Shown here piece by piece: positions 8,883 to 18,367 of a DNA stretch of 64,000 nucleotides. The DNA is from Odoribacter laneus YIT 12061 (GTDB taxonomy: Bacteria > Bacteroidota > Bacteroidia > Bacteroidales > Marinifilaceae): assembly GCF_000243215.1 (NCBI RefSeq), contig NZ_JH594596.1, positions 395,872 to 459,871 on the forward strand. The letters are read 5' to 3'. A program made the translations under genes and the position numbers. The stretch's first letter is position 1. Every line of letters begins with the position of its first letter. The notes beneath the pieces were generated by a model. The model did no database searches, was not told where the DNA came from, and was given only the letters and a program-made list of their open reading frames with translations.

Positions 8883-9324
8883 TGTAAAATTATTCACTAA
8901 TACACCACAAAGATACGATGATTTTTTAATATAGTGGTTAAAGAAGCCTAAAAAGAAAAGAGAAAATGGTTAAATCCTTGAGATAAAGTTAAAAAATTTT
9001 TGACATTTGTTTTTTTAACTGTATCCTCCTCAAAAGGCTGGATTCCTTTTCGGAAAGTGTAGATTCAAGCTGCTTTTTATTTTGCCGGGTTCTCCTCCGC
9101 CTTATTTTGGGAGAGAGCTGAGAACTCCGTTTGCTATTTTGTAAAGTCGGTCTTCCCTAAACCGCCGATACGGAGGGTTGACCGATTTAAATTTACAGGG
9201 TCTCTCTTTTGTAACGTCGCTTTGGCTGGCAAGGTACTGGCCCTATACTTATTGATGAGGGCATTTTGAAAGCAGTACAAAGGCTGATTATCCCTTACTG
9301 TTTTGTCGGGGGATTTTAGAGCAG
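8883..9324. other. Intergenic region with a large predicted stem-loop
   Basis: No convincing coding sequence. The clearest structure runs from 9140 to 9197: tgtaaa pairs with tttaca, tcggtcttccct (9147-9158) with agggttgaccga (9174-9185) at 10 of 12 positions, and an inner ccg/cgg pair closes the loop. A T-rich stretch follows from about 9200. It could be a small RNA, a terminator or an old mobile-element remnant. Confidence 0.35.
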
Positions 9325-9359
9325 ATGACTCCTGAAAACGTATGGTTTTCAGGAGTCAT
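9325..9359 (-). terminator. Perfect 15-bp hairpin downstream of pepD
   Basis: atgactcctgaaaac (9325-9339) pairs perfectly with 9345-9359 around a five-base loop. It lies 19 bases past the stop of the leftward pepD gene. The T-tract on the minus side is weak, so termination is likely rather than certain. Confidence 0.6.
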
Positions 9360-9378
9360 TATTTGTTGTGAAGTTCTT

Positions 9379-10842
9379 TTATTTTACAGGAACTTCTTTC
9401 AGGACTTCTTTCAGATAATCCCAGAATTTCCCGACGGAAGCGATGTTTACTTTTTCGTCAGGAGAATGGGGATGGCAAATGGTCGGTCCAAAGGAGATCA
9501 TATCCCAGTTGGGGTATTTAGCTCCCAGAATACCGCATTCCAAACCGGCATGTACCGCCATGATTTCCGGTGCTTTGTGATACATTTTCTGGTAAATTTC
9601 CTGCATCAATTTCAGAATTGCCGAATGGGGATTCGGTTTCCAGCCCGGATAAGCGCCGTCGAAAATAATCCGGTCGGCTTTTGCCAGCTCGAAAACGGCT
9701 TGCAGAGAATCAGCCAGATAATCCTTAGCTGTTTCTACAGAGGAACGCATCAGGGTATTGATGACAATTTTATCTTCTGTCGTTTTTACGATGGCCAGAT
9801 TGTTGGAGGTTTCCACAGTTCCCGGCATAGAATCGATCATACGCACTGTTCCGTTGGGGCAACCCATAATAGCGTCGATCAGGCGTTCCTGTAAATCTGC
9901 ATCCATCACCCGAGCCGGAAGTTCTGCTTCTTCTACCAGCAGTTTTACGTCCGGATCTTTTTCTATTAATTCGGCTTTATAAATAGCAGAAGCTTCGGCT
10001 ACTTTTGCTTGCAGCTGGCCGGCATTTTCGCTGGGAACTGTTACCAGTGCAAAGGATTCTCTCGGGATCGCGTTGCGCAAACTACCTCCATTTACAGCTG
10101 CCATTCTCAAGTCTAACGCTTTAGCATTGGCTTTTAAAAAGCGGAATAATAGTTTATTGGAATTTCCGCGTCCCAAATTGATATCCATACCGGAATGTCC
10201 GCCTTTGAGGCCTTTTAATGACAGTTTGAAAGCTTTGCTATCGGCAGGTACAGCGGCTTCTTTGTAATCGAATTCTATCGTAGAATCTAATCCACCGGCG
10301 CAACCTACATACAATTCTCCTTCTGTTTCAGAATCCAGGTTTAATAAAATATCTCCTTTCAGTACTCCGGGTTTTAAGCCGTTAGCACCGTCCATACCGG
10401 TTTCTTCCGTAGCGGTGATCAGAACTTCGATCGGTCCGTGGGGAATATCGGTAGCTGTTAATACAGCCATTCCTGCAGATACGCCCATTCCGTTATCGGC
10501 TCCCAGGGTTGTGCCTTTAGCCCGTACCCATTCTCCGTCTACATAGGCATCAATGGGATCTTTAGTAAAATCGTGAACCTTATCTTCATTTTTCTGCGGA
10601 ACCATATCCAGATGTCCCTGAAGAATAATTCCTTTGCGGTTTTCCATACCCGGAGTAGCCGGTTTTCTCATGATGATATTGCCTACTTCATCTATAGTCG
10701 CGTCGATTTGGTTTTCTTTGGCCCAGTTCATCATAAATTCCCTGGCTTTTTCTTCGTGATTGGACGGTCTCGGTACTTGGGTCAATTTGTAAAAATTCTC
10801 CCAGATTGCTTTTGGTTGAAGATCTCTAATTGTTTCGCTCAT
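9379..10842 (-). CDS. pepD: Aminoacyl-histidine dipeptidase (cytosolic non-specific dipeptidase, M20C)
   Basis: 487 residues, the usual PepD length. GHLDMVPQ gives the first metal histidine and aspartate, GADNGMGVSAGMAVL the bridging aspartate, and ATEETGMDGA the catalytic and metal glutamates. HSGMDINLGRGNSNKLLFR is the lid-domain motif typical of PepD, and the last metal histidine lies in FGPTICHPHSPDEKV. The enzyme splits dipeptides, including Xaa-His, in the cytoplasm and finishes peptide degradation. Upstream on the same strand, 70 bases away, is the exported DPP IV gene, so the two form a peptide-use pair, although a hairpin between them suggests separate transcripts. Confidence 0.95.
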   Translation of the reverse strand: MSETIRDLQPKAIWENFYKLTQVPRPSNHEEKAREFMMNWAKENQIDATIDEVGNIIMRKPATPGMENRKGIILQGHLDMVPQKNEDKVHDFTKDPIDAYVDGEWVRAKGTTLGADNGMGVSAGMAVLTATDIPHGPIEVLITATEETGMDGANGLKPGVLKGDILLNLDSETEGELYVGCAGGLDSTIEFDYKEAAVPADSKAFKLSLKGLKGGHSGMDINLGRGNSNKLLFRFLKANAKALDLRMAAVNGGSLRNAIPRESFALVTVPSENAGQLQAKVAEASAIYKAELIEKDPDVKLLVEEAELPARVMDADLQERLIDAIMGCPNGTVRMIDSMPGTVETSNNLAIVKTTEDKIVINTLMRSSVETAKDYLADSLQAVFELAKADRIIFDGAYPGWKPNPHSAILKLMQEIYQKMYHKAPEIMAVHAGLECGILGAKYPNWDMISFGPTICHPHSPDEKVNIASVGKFWDYLKEVLKEVPVK

Positions 10843-10887
10843 ATTGTTTGATTTTAATTGAATGTTTAAATGTAAAAACGTGAAAAG

Positions 10888-10911
10888 GTAAAGACGTTTA
10901 AGCGTCTTTAC
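10888..10911 (-). terminator. Terminator of the DPP IV gene
   Basis: gtaaagacg (10888-10896) pairs with cgtctttac (10903-10911) around a six-base loop. It begins just past the stop of the leftward DPP IV gene and is followed on the minus strand by a T-rich stretch. Confidence 0.6.
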
Positions 10912-10912
10912 A

Positions 10913-13123
10913 TCATTTCAAATTTTTATTTAAAAAGTTTACGAATTTCGTATACAATTGCAGACTCGTATTGCCTCCGTAGATGCTGTGATTGCGATTG
11001 GTGTAAATGCCCATGTCGAATTGCTTGCCGGCTTGTACCAGGCGTTCGGCTAATTCATAGGTGTTTTGCACGTGTACATTGTCGTCGGCTGTCCCGTGGC
11101 AGAGCAGAAGGTTACCTTTTAATTGACCGGCCCAGTTGAGGGGGGCATTTTCATTATAACCTTTTTCGTTTTCCTGCGGAGTACGCATATATCTTTCCGT
11201 ATAAATGGAATCGTAGAATTTGTAATGGGTGACGGGGGCTATTGCAATAGCTGTACTGAAAACGTCATTTCCTTTCATAATGCAGAGAGAAGACATGAAT
11301 CCTCCGTAACTCCATCCCCAGATACCGACTTTTTTACTGTCGATGTAAGGTTTTTCTGCCAGCCACTTAGCCGCGGCAATCATGTCGTCACTTTCCAGTT
11401 TTCCCAATTGCATATACGTACATTTCCGGAATTCTTCCCCTCTGGCGGCTGTCCCCCGGGGATCAATACAGGCTACGATATAACCTTCCTGAGTAAGATA
11501 GTGCAACCAGTTGATACCCCCCCAGCTGTTCTTGACCTGTTGGGAATTCGGACCGCTATACTGGGTAATGAGCAAAGGGTAGGCTTTATTCGGATCAAAA
11601 TTTACCGGTTTCATGATCCAGGCGTTTAACATCGTTTTGCCATCGGCAGCCGGGATTTGTATAAATTCTTTCGGAGAAATCGCATAATTTTGGATGACTT
11701 CCTGGAGTTGTTGATTGTCCTCCAATACCCTTACCGGTTTTACTTTGGCATTGTACAACCGAATGACGGGCGGATTTTCTGCATCAGAAACCGTATTGAT
11801 GTAATAATTGTAATTTTTACTGAAGTTTACTTCATTCCATCCTTTTTCCGGAGTCAGTTTTTTCTTTTTACCTTTACTGTCTATAGCGTAGACGTACTTT
11901 TCCAGGGGAGACTCCTCGTAAGAAGAGTAATAGTAGGTTTTCCGGACCGGATCGTAGCCGTAAAAATCAGCAATGTCGTAAGGTCCGGAAGTAATCGCTT
12001 TTTTCTCGTGTCCCGTCATGTCGTACAAATACAGGTGCATATACCCGCTTTTTTCACTGGTGATAATAAAATGTTGCCCGTCCGCTGTAAAGAATAAATT
12101 GTCGAAATTACTTTCGTCTATATAGTATTTATTTTCTTCCCGGTATAGAACATTGGAAACGCCGGTACGGGCGTTGGTCAGCAACACTTCCATCTTATTT
12201 TGCAACCGGTTGAGCCGGATAATCGCCAACTTTTTCGGATCTTGGGTCCAACGGATACGGGGAATATAAAGGTCGGTTTCTTCACCGATATCCATTTTTA
12301 AGGTGGTCTTGTCCTGAATGTCGTATACATGAACCGATACGGTCGAATTGGCTTCTCCGGCTTTCGGGTATTTGTAACTGTAAACGGAGGGGTAGACTTC
12401 GTTTTCTTTTATAGCCGGTGCTTGTCCTTCGAACATATTCATCGGAAATTCTTTTACCTGACTTTCATCAAACCGGATAAAAGCGATGGCAGAACCGTCG
12501 GGAGCCCATTCAAAAGCCCGGTTAAAAGCAAATTCTTCTTCGTATACCCAGTCAGGAGCCCCATTAATGATATGATTGTATTTCCCGTCGAAAGTAATCT
12601 GACGTTCGGTTTTAAAACGGATATCGTAGATAAACAGATTATTGTCCCGCATAAAGGCAATTCTCAGTCCATCCGGAGAAAAAGTAGCTAAACGTTGTTT
12701 GCCGTTTTCAGAAAGCGGATTTAACTCTTTGTTTTTAAAATCGAATATATAATAATCGGCAGTAAAAGAACGGCGATAAATAGGAGTGATGTTCGTACTG
12801 ATCAGGAGTCGACTTTCATCAGCATTGAATTGATAATCTGATATATACTTTACTTTGTCGTTTCCTTCAATCGTTTCCAGGTCCAACAAGGTGGCGACCG
12901 CTTGTCCGGTTTTGTAACTGTATTTGACTATTTTTTTACCTCTGTTTTCCAGCACGGTATAGTGTTCTCCGTCGTTCATGGAACGTATGCCATATACTCC
13001 TTTGCTTCGGAATGTACCGTCTTTAAAAAAATCGTTCAGACTTAATTGTTTGGTTTGGGCCATAGTTTGGTTCCCTGCACTCACCAGCATCAATAAAATT
13101 AAAATGTGATATATTCTTTTCAT
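10913..13123 (-). CDS. Dipeptidyl peptidase IV (S9B), exported
   Basis: 736 residues with a Sec signal peptide (MKRIYHILILLMLVSAGNQTMAQ). The N-terminal beta-propeller contains the DWVYEEEF glutamate motif that binds the substrate amino terminus in DPP IV. The C-terminal alpha/beta hydrolase has the nucleophile GWSYGG (Ser near 605), the aspartate in HGTADDNVH and the histidine in NRNHSIYGG. It releases Xaa-Pro dipeptides from peptide N-termini in the periplasm; the dipeptides can then be split by enzymes such as the PepD encoded just downstream. The length matches Bacteroides/Porphyromonas DPP IV. The start ATG directly precedes the signal peptide. Confidence 0.95.
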   Translation of the reverse strand: MKRIYHILILLMLVSAGNQTMAQTKQLSLNDFFKDGTFRSKGVYGIRSMNDGEHYTVLENRGKKIVKYSYKTGQAVATLLDLETIEGNDKVKYISDYQFNADESRLLISTNITPIYRRSFTADYYIFDFKNKELNPLSENGKQRLATFSPDGLRIAFMRDNNLFIYDIRFKTERQITFDGKYNHIINGAPDWVYEEEFAFNRAFEWAPDGSAIAFIRFDESQVKEFPMNMFEGQAPAIKENEVYPSVYSYKYPKAGEANSTVSVHVYDIQDKTTLKMDIGEETDLYIPRIRWTQDPKKLAIIRLNRLQNKMEVLLTNARTGVSNVLYREENKYYIDESNFDNLFFTADGQHFIITSEKSGYMHLYLYDMTGHEKKAITSGPYDIADFYGYDPVRKTYYYSSYEESPLEKYVYAIDSKGKKKKLTPEKGWNEVNFSKNYNYYINTVSDAENPPVIRLYNAKVKPVRVLEDNQQLQEVIQNYAISPKEFIQIPAADGKTMLNAWIMKPVNFDPNKAYPLLITQYSGPNSQQVKNSWGGINWLHYLTQEGYIVACIDPRGTAARGEEFRKCTYMQLGKLESDDMIAAAKWLAEKPYIDSKKVGIWGWSYGGFMSSLCIMKGNDVFSTAIAIAPVTHYKFYDSIYTERYMRTPQENEKGYNENAPLNWAGQLKGNLLLCHGTADDNVHVQNTYELAERLVQAGKQFDMGIYTNRNHSIYGGNTSLQLYTKFVNFLNKNLK

Positions 13124-13284
13124 CGTTTAAAATTGTTTGGTAATTCAATCGTGCCTCAAAGGTTTAAAAAAAAACTTTGTTTTCAAAGGATTTTTCCTGT
13201 CAAAGTTAACATTCCTTTCTTTTCCTGCTTCTTTTATCTGCTTTTGTTAATCCTTCAAATAATCGGTAATCTCTAAAAAATATA

Positions 13285-13293
13285 TATCTTTGC
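13285..13293 (+). promoter_or_regulatory. Bacteroidota -7 box upstream of tgt
   Basis: TATCTTTGC matches the TAnnTTTG -7 consensus and lies 44 bases before the tgt start codon. No clear -33 TTTG was found. Confidence 0.6.
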
Positions 13294-13336
13294 AGTTCAT
13301 TAATTAGCAAAATTAAAGTTTGTTCGGTTGCCGGTC

Positions 13337-14467
13337 ATGCAATATACCCTATTAGCAAAAGATAAAAACAGTGAGGCGCGTTGTGGCGTATTGACAACAG
13401 CCCATGGGGATATCCATACTCCTATTTTTATGCCGGTGGGGACAGTGGGAACGGTGAAAGCGGTACATGCGCGGGAATTAAAAGAGGATATCCGGGCAGA
13501 AATTATTCTGGGGAATACCTATCATTTGTATCTGAGACCCGGTACTGAGGTTTTGCAAGCTGCCGGCGGTTTACATCGGTTTAATGCCTGGGACAGACCG
13601 ATTCTGACAGATAGTGGAGGATTTCAGGTATTTTCCCTTACAGAAAATCGAAAGATCACGGAAGAGGGAGTAATCTTTCGCTCCCATATCGACGGTTCGA
13701 AACATATATTTACTCCGGAGAAAGTGATGGATATTCAGCGGAAGATTGGATCGGATATTATTATGGCTTTCGATGAATGTCCTCCCGGTACGAGTGAATA
13801 TGGATATGCGAAAAAGTCTTTGGAATTGACCCAGAGATGGTTGGAACGTTGTATAGCCCGTATCGATGCTACCGAGCCTTTGTATGGTTATGAACAAAAT
13901 TTGTTCCCGATCGTACAGGGATGCGTATACAAAGATTTGAGGGAGAAATCGGCGGAACATGCCGTTGCTTTAAACCGGGCCGGTTATGCTATCGGCGGAT
14001 TGGCTGTGGGAGAGCCTGCAGAGGATATGTATGCCATGATTGAGGTGGTCAACCGGATTTTGCCTCAGGATAAACCCCGTTATCTGATGGGAGTCGGGAC
14101 GCCTGAGAATATCCTGGAAGCCATTGCTTTGGGCGTAGATATGTTTGATTGTGTGATGCCGACACGGAACGGGCGGAATGGAATGTTGTTTACCACGGAG
14201 GGGATTATCAATATAAAAAACCAGAAATGGGAAAGGGATTTTTCTCCGCTCGACCCGGCAGAAATATGTTATGTAGATGCGGATTATTCGAAAGCTTATC
14301 TGCGTCATCTCATTAAAGCGAATGAGATTTTAGGATTGCAGATCTGCTCTATCCATAATCTGGCTTTTTATTTGTGGCTCGTACGGGAAGCCCGTAAACA
14401 TATAATGGAAGGCGATTTTCTGGAGTGGAAAAACCGGATGATCAGAAAAGTAACGACACGCTTGTAA
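13337..14467 (+). CDS. tgt: Queuine tRNA-ribosyltransferase
   Basis: 376 residues from the ATG at 13337; a TTG three codons upstream is less likely. TPIFMPVGTVGTVKAV, LGNTYHLYLRPG, DSGGFQVFSL (active-site Asp) and GGLAVGEPAEDM are diagnostic of Tgt, and MPTRNGRNG with the catalytic Asp just before (DMFDCVMPTRNGRNG) is the nucleophile region. C-terminal zinc ligands are partly recognisable in AEICYVDADYSKAYLRHL and CSIHNL. The enzyme exchanges guanine 34 of GUN-anticodon tRNAs for a queuosine precursor. The next gene is an LptF/G permease, a common Bacteroidota neighbour. Confidence 0.95.
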   Translation: MQYTLLAKDKNSEARCGVLTTAHGDIHTPIFMPVGTVGTVKAVHARELKEDIRAEIILGNTYHLYLRPGTEVLQAAGGLHRFNAWDRPILTDSGGFQVFSLTENRKITEEGVIFRSHIDGSKHIFTPEKVMDIQRKIGSDIIMAFDECPPGTSEYGYAKKSLELTQRWLERCIARIDATEPLYGYEQNLFPIVQGCVYKDLREKSAEHAVALNRAGYAIGGLAVGEPAEDMYAMIEVVNRILPQDKPRYLMGVGTPENILEAIALGVDMFDCVMPTRNGRNGMLFTTEGIINIKNQKWERDFSPLDPAEICYVDADYSKAYLRHLIKANEILGLQICSIHNLAFYLWLVREARKHIMEGDFLEWKNRMIRKVTTRL

Positions 14468-14704
14468 AGAGATGGAAAGGGGGTTGGATGTTTAGAGGCG
14501 TATGGAGAATTAATGCTTCACTCGTTAACGGAACTTTCGTTCCGGATTAACCTTTAGTAGAATCCGAAGGTTTAGGAATGAGACATGAAAATCCTTCCGC
14601 TTTTGAACTCTTGAACTTAAACGAATAGTATTCTAGATAAGAACAGAAAGATAAAAGGCAGCAACCAGAGGGTTCGATATGGATAAACTGCTGTGAGAGG
14701 TATT

Positions 14705-15784
14705 ATGAAAAGACTCGATTTATATATTATCCGGAAATTTTTAGGGACATTCTTTTTTTCCCTGGCGCTGATTCTGTGCATTGTGGTCGTGTTCGATGTA
14801 TCGGAACGTCTGGAAAAATTTATCGAATACGAAGCTCCTTTGCGGGCTATTATATTTGATTATTATATGAATTTCATTCCTTATTTTGCGAATGTTTTTT
14901 CTGCATTGTTCACTTTTATCTCTGTCATTTTCTTTACTTCCAAAATGGCTTATGACAGTGAAATTATTGCGATTTTAAGTACGGGCATCAGCTTCAATCG
15001 TTTTTTGGTACCCTATTTGATTTCAGCGACGATTATCGCTATTTTATCGTTTTTCCTGAGCGCTTTTGTCATTCCGAATGCCAACCAGACCCGTATCCAG
15101 TTTCAGAAAGAGTATATGGGTAAAAAATACGCTAACCGGGAAGCCAATATTCACCGGCAGATAGCTCCCGGAGTGTATATTTATATGTCCAATTATTCTG
15201 TGGCTTCCAATATAGGATATGACTTTTCTTTGGAGAACTTTCAGGGGGATACCTTGGTGAGTAAACTGACCTCCACCCGCATCAACTGGGATGAAAAAAA
15301 GGGAAAATGGGTAATTAATAACTGGAAATTGAGAGAATTGGAAGGGGATAAAGAAATATATACTACGGGTCGCGAATTGGATACTTTATTGAATTTTATG
15401 CCTTCTGAATTTTCGGAAGATCCCAGTAAAATTAAGGAGCAATTGACCTTACCGGAGTTGAACGAGTATATCGAACGCATGCGGTTGAGGGGAAGTTCCA
15501 ATGTTACGGAATTCCAGATCGAGAAATACAAGGTTTGGTCCAGTGCTTTCGCTACCTTTATTCTGACCATTATAGGAGCCTGTATTTCTTCCCGTAAGAT
15601 CAGAGGAGGGATGGGGCTGCATTTGGGATTGGGGTTATTACTCAGTTTTTCCTATATCTTATTTATGCAATTTTCAACTGTTTTTGCAACAAATGGAAAT
15701 ATGAATCCGTTATTATCTGTGTGGCTGCCGAATATATTGTTTACGGTAATTGCTTTGTTTGTATACAGGACGGCTCCTAAATGA
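14705..15784 (+). CDS. LptF/LptG (YjgP/YjgQ) family permease
   Basis: 359 residues from the ATG at 14705 (MKRLDLYIIRKFLGTFFFSLALILCIVVVF); a GTG at 14693 would add four residues. The layout is typical: an N-terminal membrane helix, two more helices to about residue 120, a central periplasmic jelly-roll-like region (ANIHRQIAPGVYIYMSNYS onward) and three C-terminal helices. The family forms the inner-membrane part of the LPS export complex with LptB. The gene follows tgt by about 240 bases. Whether it is LptF or LptG cannot be settled from this sequence alone. Confidence 0.88.
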   Translation: MKRLDLYIIRKFLGTFFFSLALILCIVVVFDVSERLEKFIEYEAPLRAIIFDYYMNFIPYFANVFSALFTFISVIFFTSKMAYDSEIIAILSTGISFNRFLVPYLISATIIAILSFFLSAFVIPNANQTRIQFQKEYMGKKYANREANIHRQIAPGVYIYMSNYSVASNIGYDFSLENFQGDTLVSKLTSTRINWDEKKGKWVINNWKLRELEGDKEIYTTGRELDTLLNFMPSEFSEDPSKIKEQLTLPELNEYIERMRLRGSSNVTEFQIEKYKVWSSAFATFILTIIGACISSRKIRGGMGLHLGLGLLLSFSYILFMQFSTVFATNGNMNPLLSVWLPNILFTVIALFVYRTAPK

Positions 15785-15977
15785 TAGACAGAAAAATAAG
15801 TGAATTATTCGGAGATTTGGGAATAAAAATGTGTGATAAAAGGAGGAGTGAACAGATTTTTGTTCTTTATGCGTTTCCGGAGCTATACCTTCAAAATAAG
15901 AAATGACAAAAATATAAAGATAAAATACCGTGGGGATGGGAATGGTGCATATATCGGAGCGTGATTAAAATTGAATT

Positions 15978-17267
15978 ATGGAAAGAAATTATAATAGAAA
16001 AGAAAACGGTGGAAGTCGAAAACCGGTTGGTCGTAATTTTCGTAAGGAGAGCTACGACAGAAACTTCAATAATGAAAGGAGAGAACGTCAGGACGGTGAA
16101 AGGAGGGAAAGGAGGAGTTTTGGAAAAGAACGTTTTAACAGTGAAAGGCGTGATTCTGCTGAAAATAGAGAGGCATTCCGGGAAACTGCTCCGAGATTCC
16201 GGAAAAGAGAGAGAATCGGGGAAAATACGCACCGTGAGAGCCGTGAGTATATAAGAAAGGATTATTATAATCCGGAGGCCCGCAGAGAGACGCACACAGG
16301 ACCTGAAAAGCGCGACGATAGAAGGGAGAGGAAGGAATTCCGGAGAACAGAATCCCCGCGTCCTTTCCGGAAAAATACGTATAGACAGGAAAACCGGACG
16401 GATTTTTCTGAAAGGCGGCGTTCGGGTTCCTTTGACAATAATCCCCGCTTTGAACAGCGGGAAGAGATCAGCGCAGCTAAAAAAGAGGAGCTTCGGAAAA
16501 AGCATTATAGTAAAAAGAAACAACTGGCTCATTTACAAAAGAAAGCGGATGAAAATGTATTTATCCGCCTGAATCGTTATATTTCGATGGGAGGGATATG
16601 TTCTCGCCGGGATGCCGATGCCCTGATTGTGGCCGGGAGAGTGAAAGTGAATGGGGAAGTGGTGGAAGCAGTAGGAATAAAGGTGAAGAGAACGGATAAA
16701 GTGGAAGTGGATGATTCTATTATTACTCCGGAGAAAAAAGTATATTTGGTTTTAAATAAGCCGAAAGATTATGTGACTACAGTGGAGGATCCTCTGGAAC
16801 GTAAAACGGTAATGGATTTGGTCGAGAACGCTTGTAAAGAACGAATATATCCGATTGGCCGGTTGGATAGGCAAACCACAGGAGTGCTTCTTTTTACAAA
16901 CGACGGGGAGTTGGCTAAAAAGTTAACTCATCCTAAATATGAGCACAAAAAGATCTATCATGTATTTTTAGACCGGCCTCTGGAAGAGAAGGATTTGGAG
17001 AAAATTGCGGCGGGGATTGAATTGGAAGATGGCTTGATAAAAGCAGATGAAATTAATTATACCTCTCCCGACGGGACGCAGGTCGGGATAGAGATTCATT
17101 CGGGCCGGAACCGGATTGTAAGACGTATATTTGAGAATCTGAATTACCAGATTGTCAAGTTGGACCGGGTATATTTTGCTGGGATTACTAAGAAAAATTT
17201 ACCTCGCGGAAAATGGAGATTCCTGACTCCTCAAGAAGTGAAAATTCTCAAAGTGTATAATGTATAA
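15978..17267 (+). CDS. RluB/RsuA-type pseudouridine synthase with arginine-rich N-terminal extension
   Basis: 429 residues. Residues about 195-429 make a complete enzyme: an S4 RNA-binding domain (FIRLNRYISMGGICSRRDADALIVAGRVKVNG), then the synthase with catalytic motif GRLDRQTTGVLLFTNDGEL and the C-terminal SGRNRIVRRIFE block. Members modify 23S or 16S rRNA. The first 190 or so residues are low-complexity, packed with Arg, Glu, Asn and Phe, and probably disordered and RNA-binding. Similar charged tails are familiar on Bacteroidota members of this family, though this is recall and was not searched. The start is the first ATG in frame, with no alternative before the tail. Confidence 0.9.
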   Translation: MERNYNRKENGGSRKPVGRNFRKESYDRNFNNERRERQDGERRERRSFGKERFNSERRDSAENREAFRETAPRFRKRERIGENTHRESREYIRKDYYNPEARRETHTGPEKRDDRRERKEFRRTESPRPFRKNTYRQENRTDFSERRRSGSFDNNPRFEQREEISAAKKEELRKKHYSKKKQLAHLQKKADENVFIRLNRYISMGGICSRRDADALIVAGRVKVNGEVVEAVGIKVKRTDKVEVDDSIITPEKKVYLVLNKPKDYVTTVEDPLERKTVMDLVENACKERIYPIGRLDRQTTGVLLFTNDGELAKKLTHPKYEHKKIYHVFLDRPLEEKDLEKIAAGIELEDGLIKADEINYTSPDGTQVGIEIHSGRNRIVRRIFENLNYQIVKLDRVYFAGITKKNLPRGKWRFLTPQEVKILKVYNV

Positions 17268-17402
17268 AAGTGTAGGTTTACTCGAAAAGAAAGCCGTGTA
17301 ATCATTTGAGCTTGTATTTTTGCGTATTGAATCGTTATTTTCACCTGCTGTCGTGTCGGCAAACATTGGTCTGGAAAGAATGAAAGACAAGAAAATAAAA
17401 TT

Positions 17403-18278
17403 ATGAAGGGAATTGTTTTAGCCGGAGGATCCGGCACCCGTTTATATCCCATTACGAAGGGGGTATCGAAACAATTATTGCCGATTTACGATAAGCCCAT
17501 GATTTATTACCCGATTTCGGTTTTAATGTTGGCGGGAATACGGGAAATATTGATTATTTCTACCCCTCAGGATTTGCCTGGTTTTCGTCGGTTATTAGGA
17601 GATGGGTCGGAGTATGGAGTCCGGTTTGACTATGCGGAGCAGGCTCGGCCGGAGGGATTGGCGCAGGCGTTTCTGATTGGAGAAAAATTTATCGGGGAAG
17701 ATTCCGTATGCCTGGTATTGGGAGATAATATATTTTATGGACAATCGTTTACCCGAATGCTGAAGAACGCAGTAGAAACTGCCGAAAAAGAGAAAAAAGC
17801 TACTGTATTCGGATATTATGTGAACGATCCGGAACGCTATGGAGTAGCTGAATTCGATTTGTCGGGAAATGTTTTGAGTATTGAAGAAAAACCGACGGTC
17901 CCGAAATCCAATTATGCCGTAGTCGGATTATATTTTTATCCCAATAAAGTTCTTTCTGTTGCCAAAAATGTTCGGCCTTCTGCTCGGGGAGAGTTGGAAA
18001 TAACGACTGTCAATCAAACGTTTTTGAAAAGCGGAGAACTAAAGGTTCAGGTGTTGGGACGTGGATTTGCCTGGCTGGATACGGGTACTCACGATTCCTT
18101 ATCGGAGGCTTCTACCTTTATTGAGGTAATTGAAAAGCGGCAGGGGTTGAAAATAGCTTGCCTGGAGGAAATTGCTTATAAGCAGGGGTGGATTGATGCC
18201 GATCAATTGAGAAAAGCGGCAGTTGCTATGACTAAAAACGAATATGGGCAGTATTTGTTGAAACTGTTAGGGTGCTAA
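17403..18278 (+). CDS. rfbA: Glucose-1-phosphate thymidylyltransferase
   Basis: 291 residues, the standard RmlA length. [18 protein letters not shown] is the nucleotide-binding start, [17 protein letters not shown] the sugar-phosphate motif, and LGDNIFYG the metal aspartate site. It makes dTDP-glucose from dTTP and glucose-1-phosphate, the first step to dTDP-L-rhamnose. It is the first of four rfb genes in the order A-C-B-D, all on the + strand with gaps of 25-90 bases, so one operon is likely. Confidence 0.97.
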   Translation: MKGIVLAGGSGTRLYPITKGVSKQLLPIYDKPMIYYPISVLMLAGIREILIISTPQDLPGFRRLLGDGSEYGVRFDYAEQARPEGLAQAFLIGEKFIGEDSVCLVLGDNIFYGQSFTRMLKNAVETAEKEKKATVFGYYVNDPERYGVAEFDLSGNVLSIEEKPTVPKSNYAVVGLYFYPNKVLSVAKNVRPSARGELEITTVNQTFLKSGELKVQVLGRGFAWLDTGTHDSLSEASTFIEVIEKRQGLKIACLEEIAYKQGWIDADQLRKAAVAMTKNEYGQYLLKLLGC

Positions 18279-18367
18279 GAAATATCGGGGAATGTCCGGA
18301 TCTTGTCCGGGGAAACTGAAAAGAGTGGCTAATCGTCTGTAATACTAAAACATAAGGATTAGAGAGA

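Noticed and set aside
9325-9894. 189-codon + strand frame over the 3' half of pepD
   Set aside because: It is antisense to a fully conserved PepD reading frame, shows no domain, and starts in the terminator hairpin.
11123-12691. Several + strand frames of 120-170 codons opposite DPP IV
   Set aside because: All are antisense to strongly conserved S9B coding sequence and have no recognisable motif.
13261-13336. preQ1 riboswitch before tgt
   Set aside because: No H-type pseudoknot pattern was found; the leader is explained by a -7 box and a short untranslated stretch.
15891-16532. Long open frame on the minus strand opposite the RluB-type gene
   Set aside because: It mirrors the arginine- and glutamate-rich coding tail (giving Ser/Phe/Leu-rich sequence), has no family features, and the + strand frame continues into a clear enzyme.
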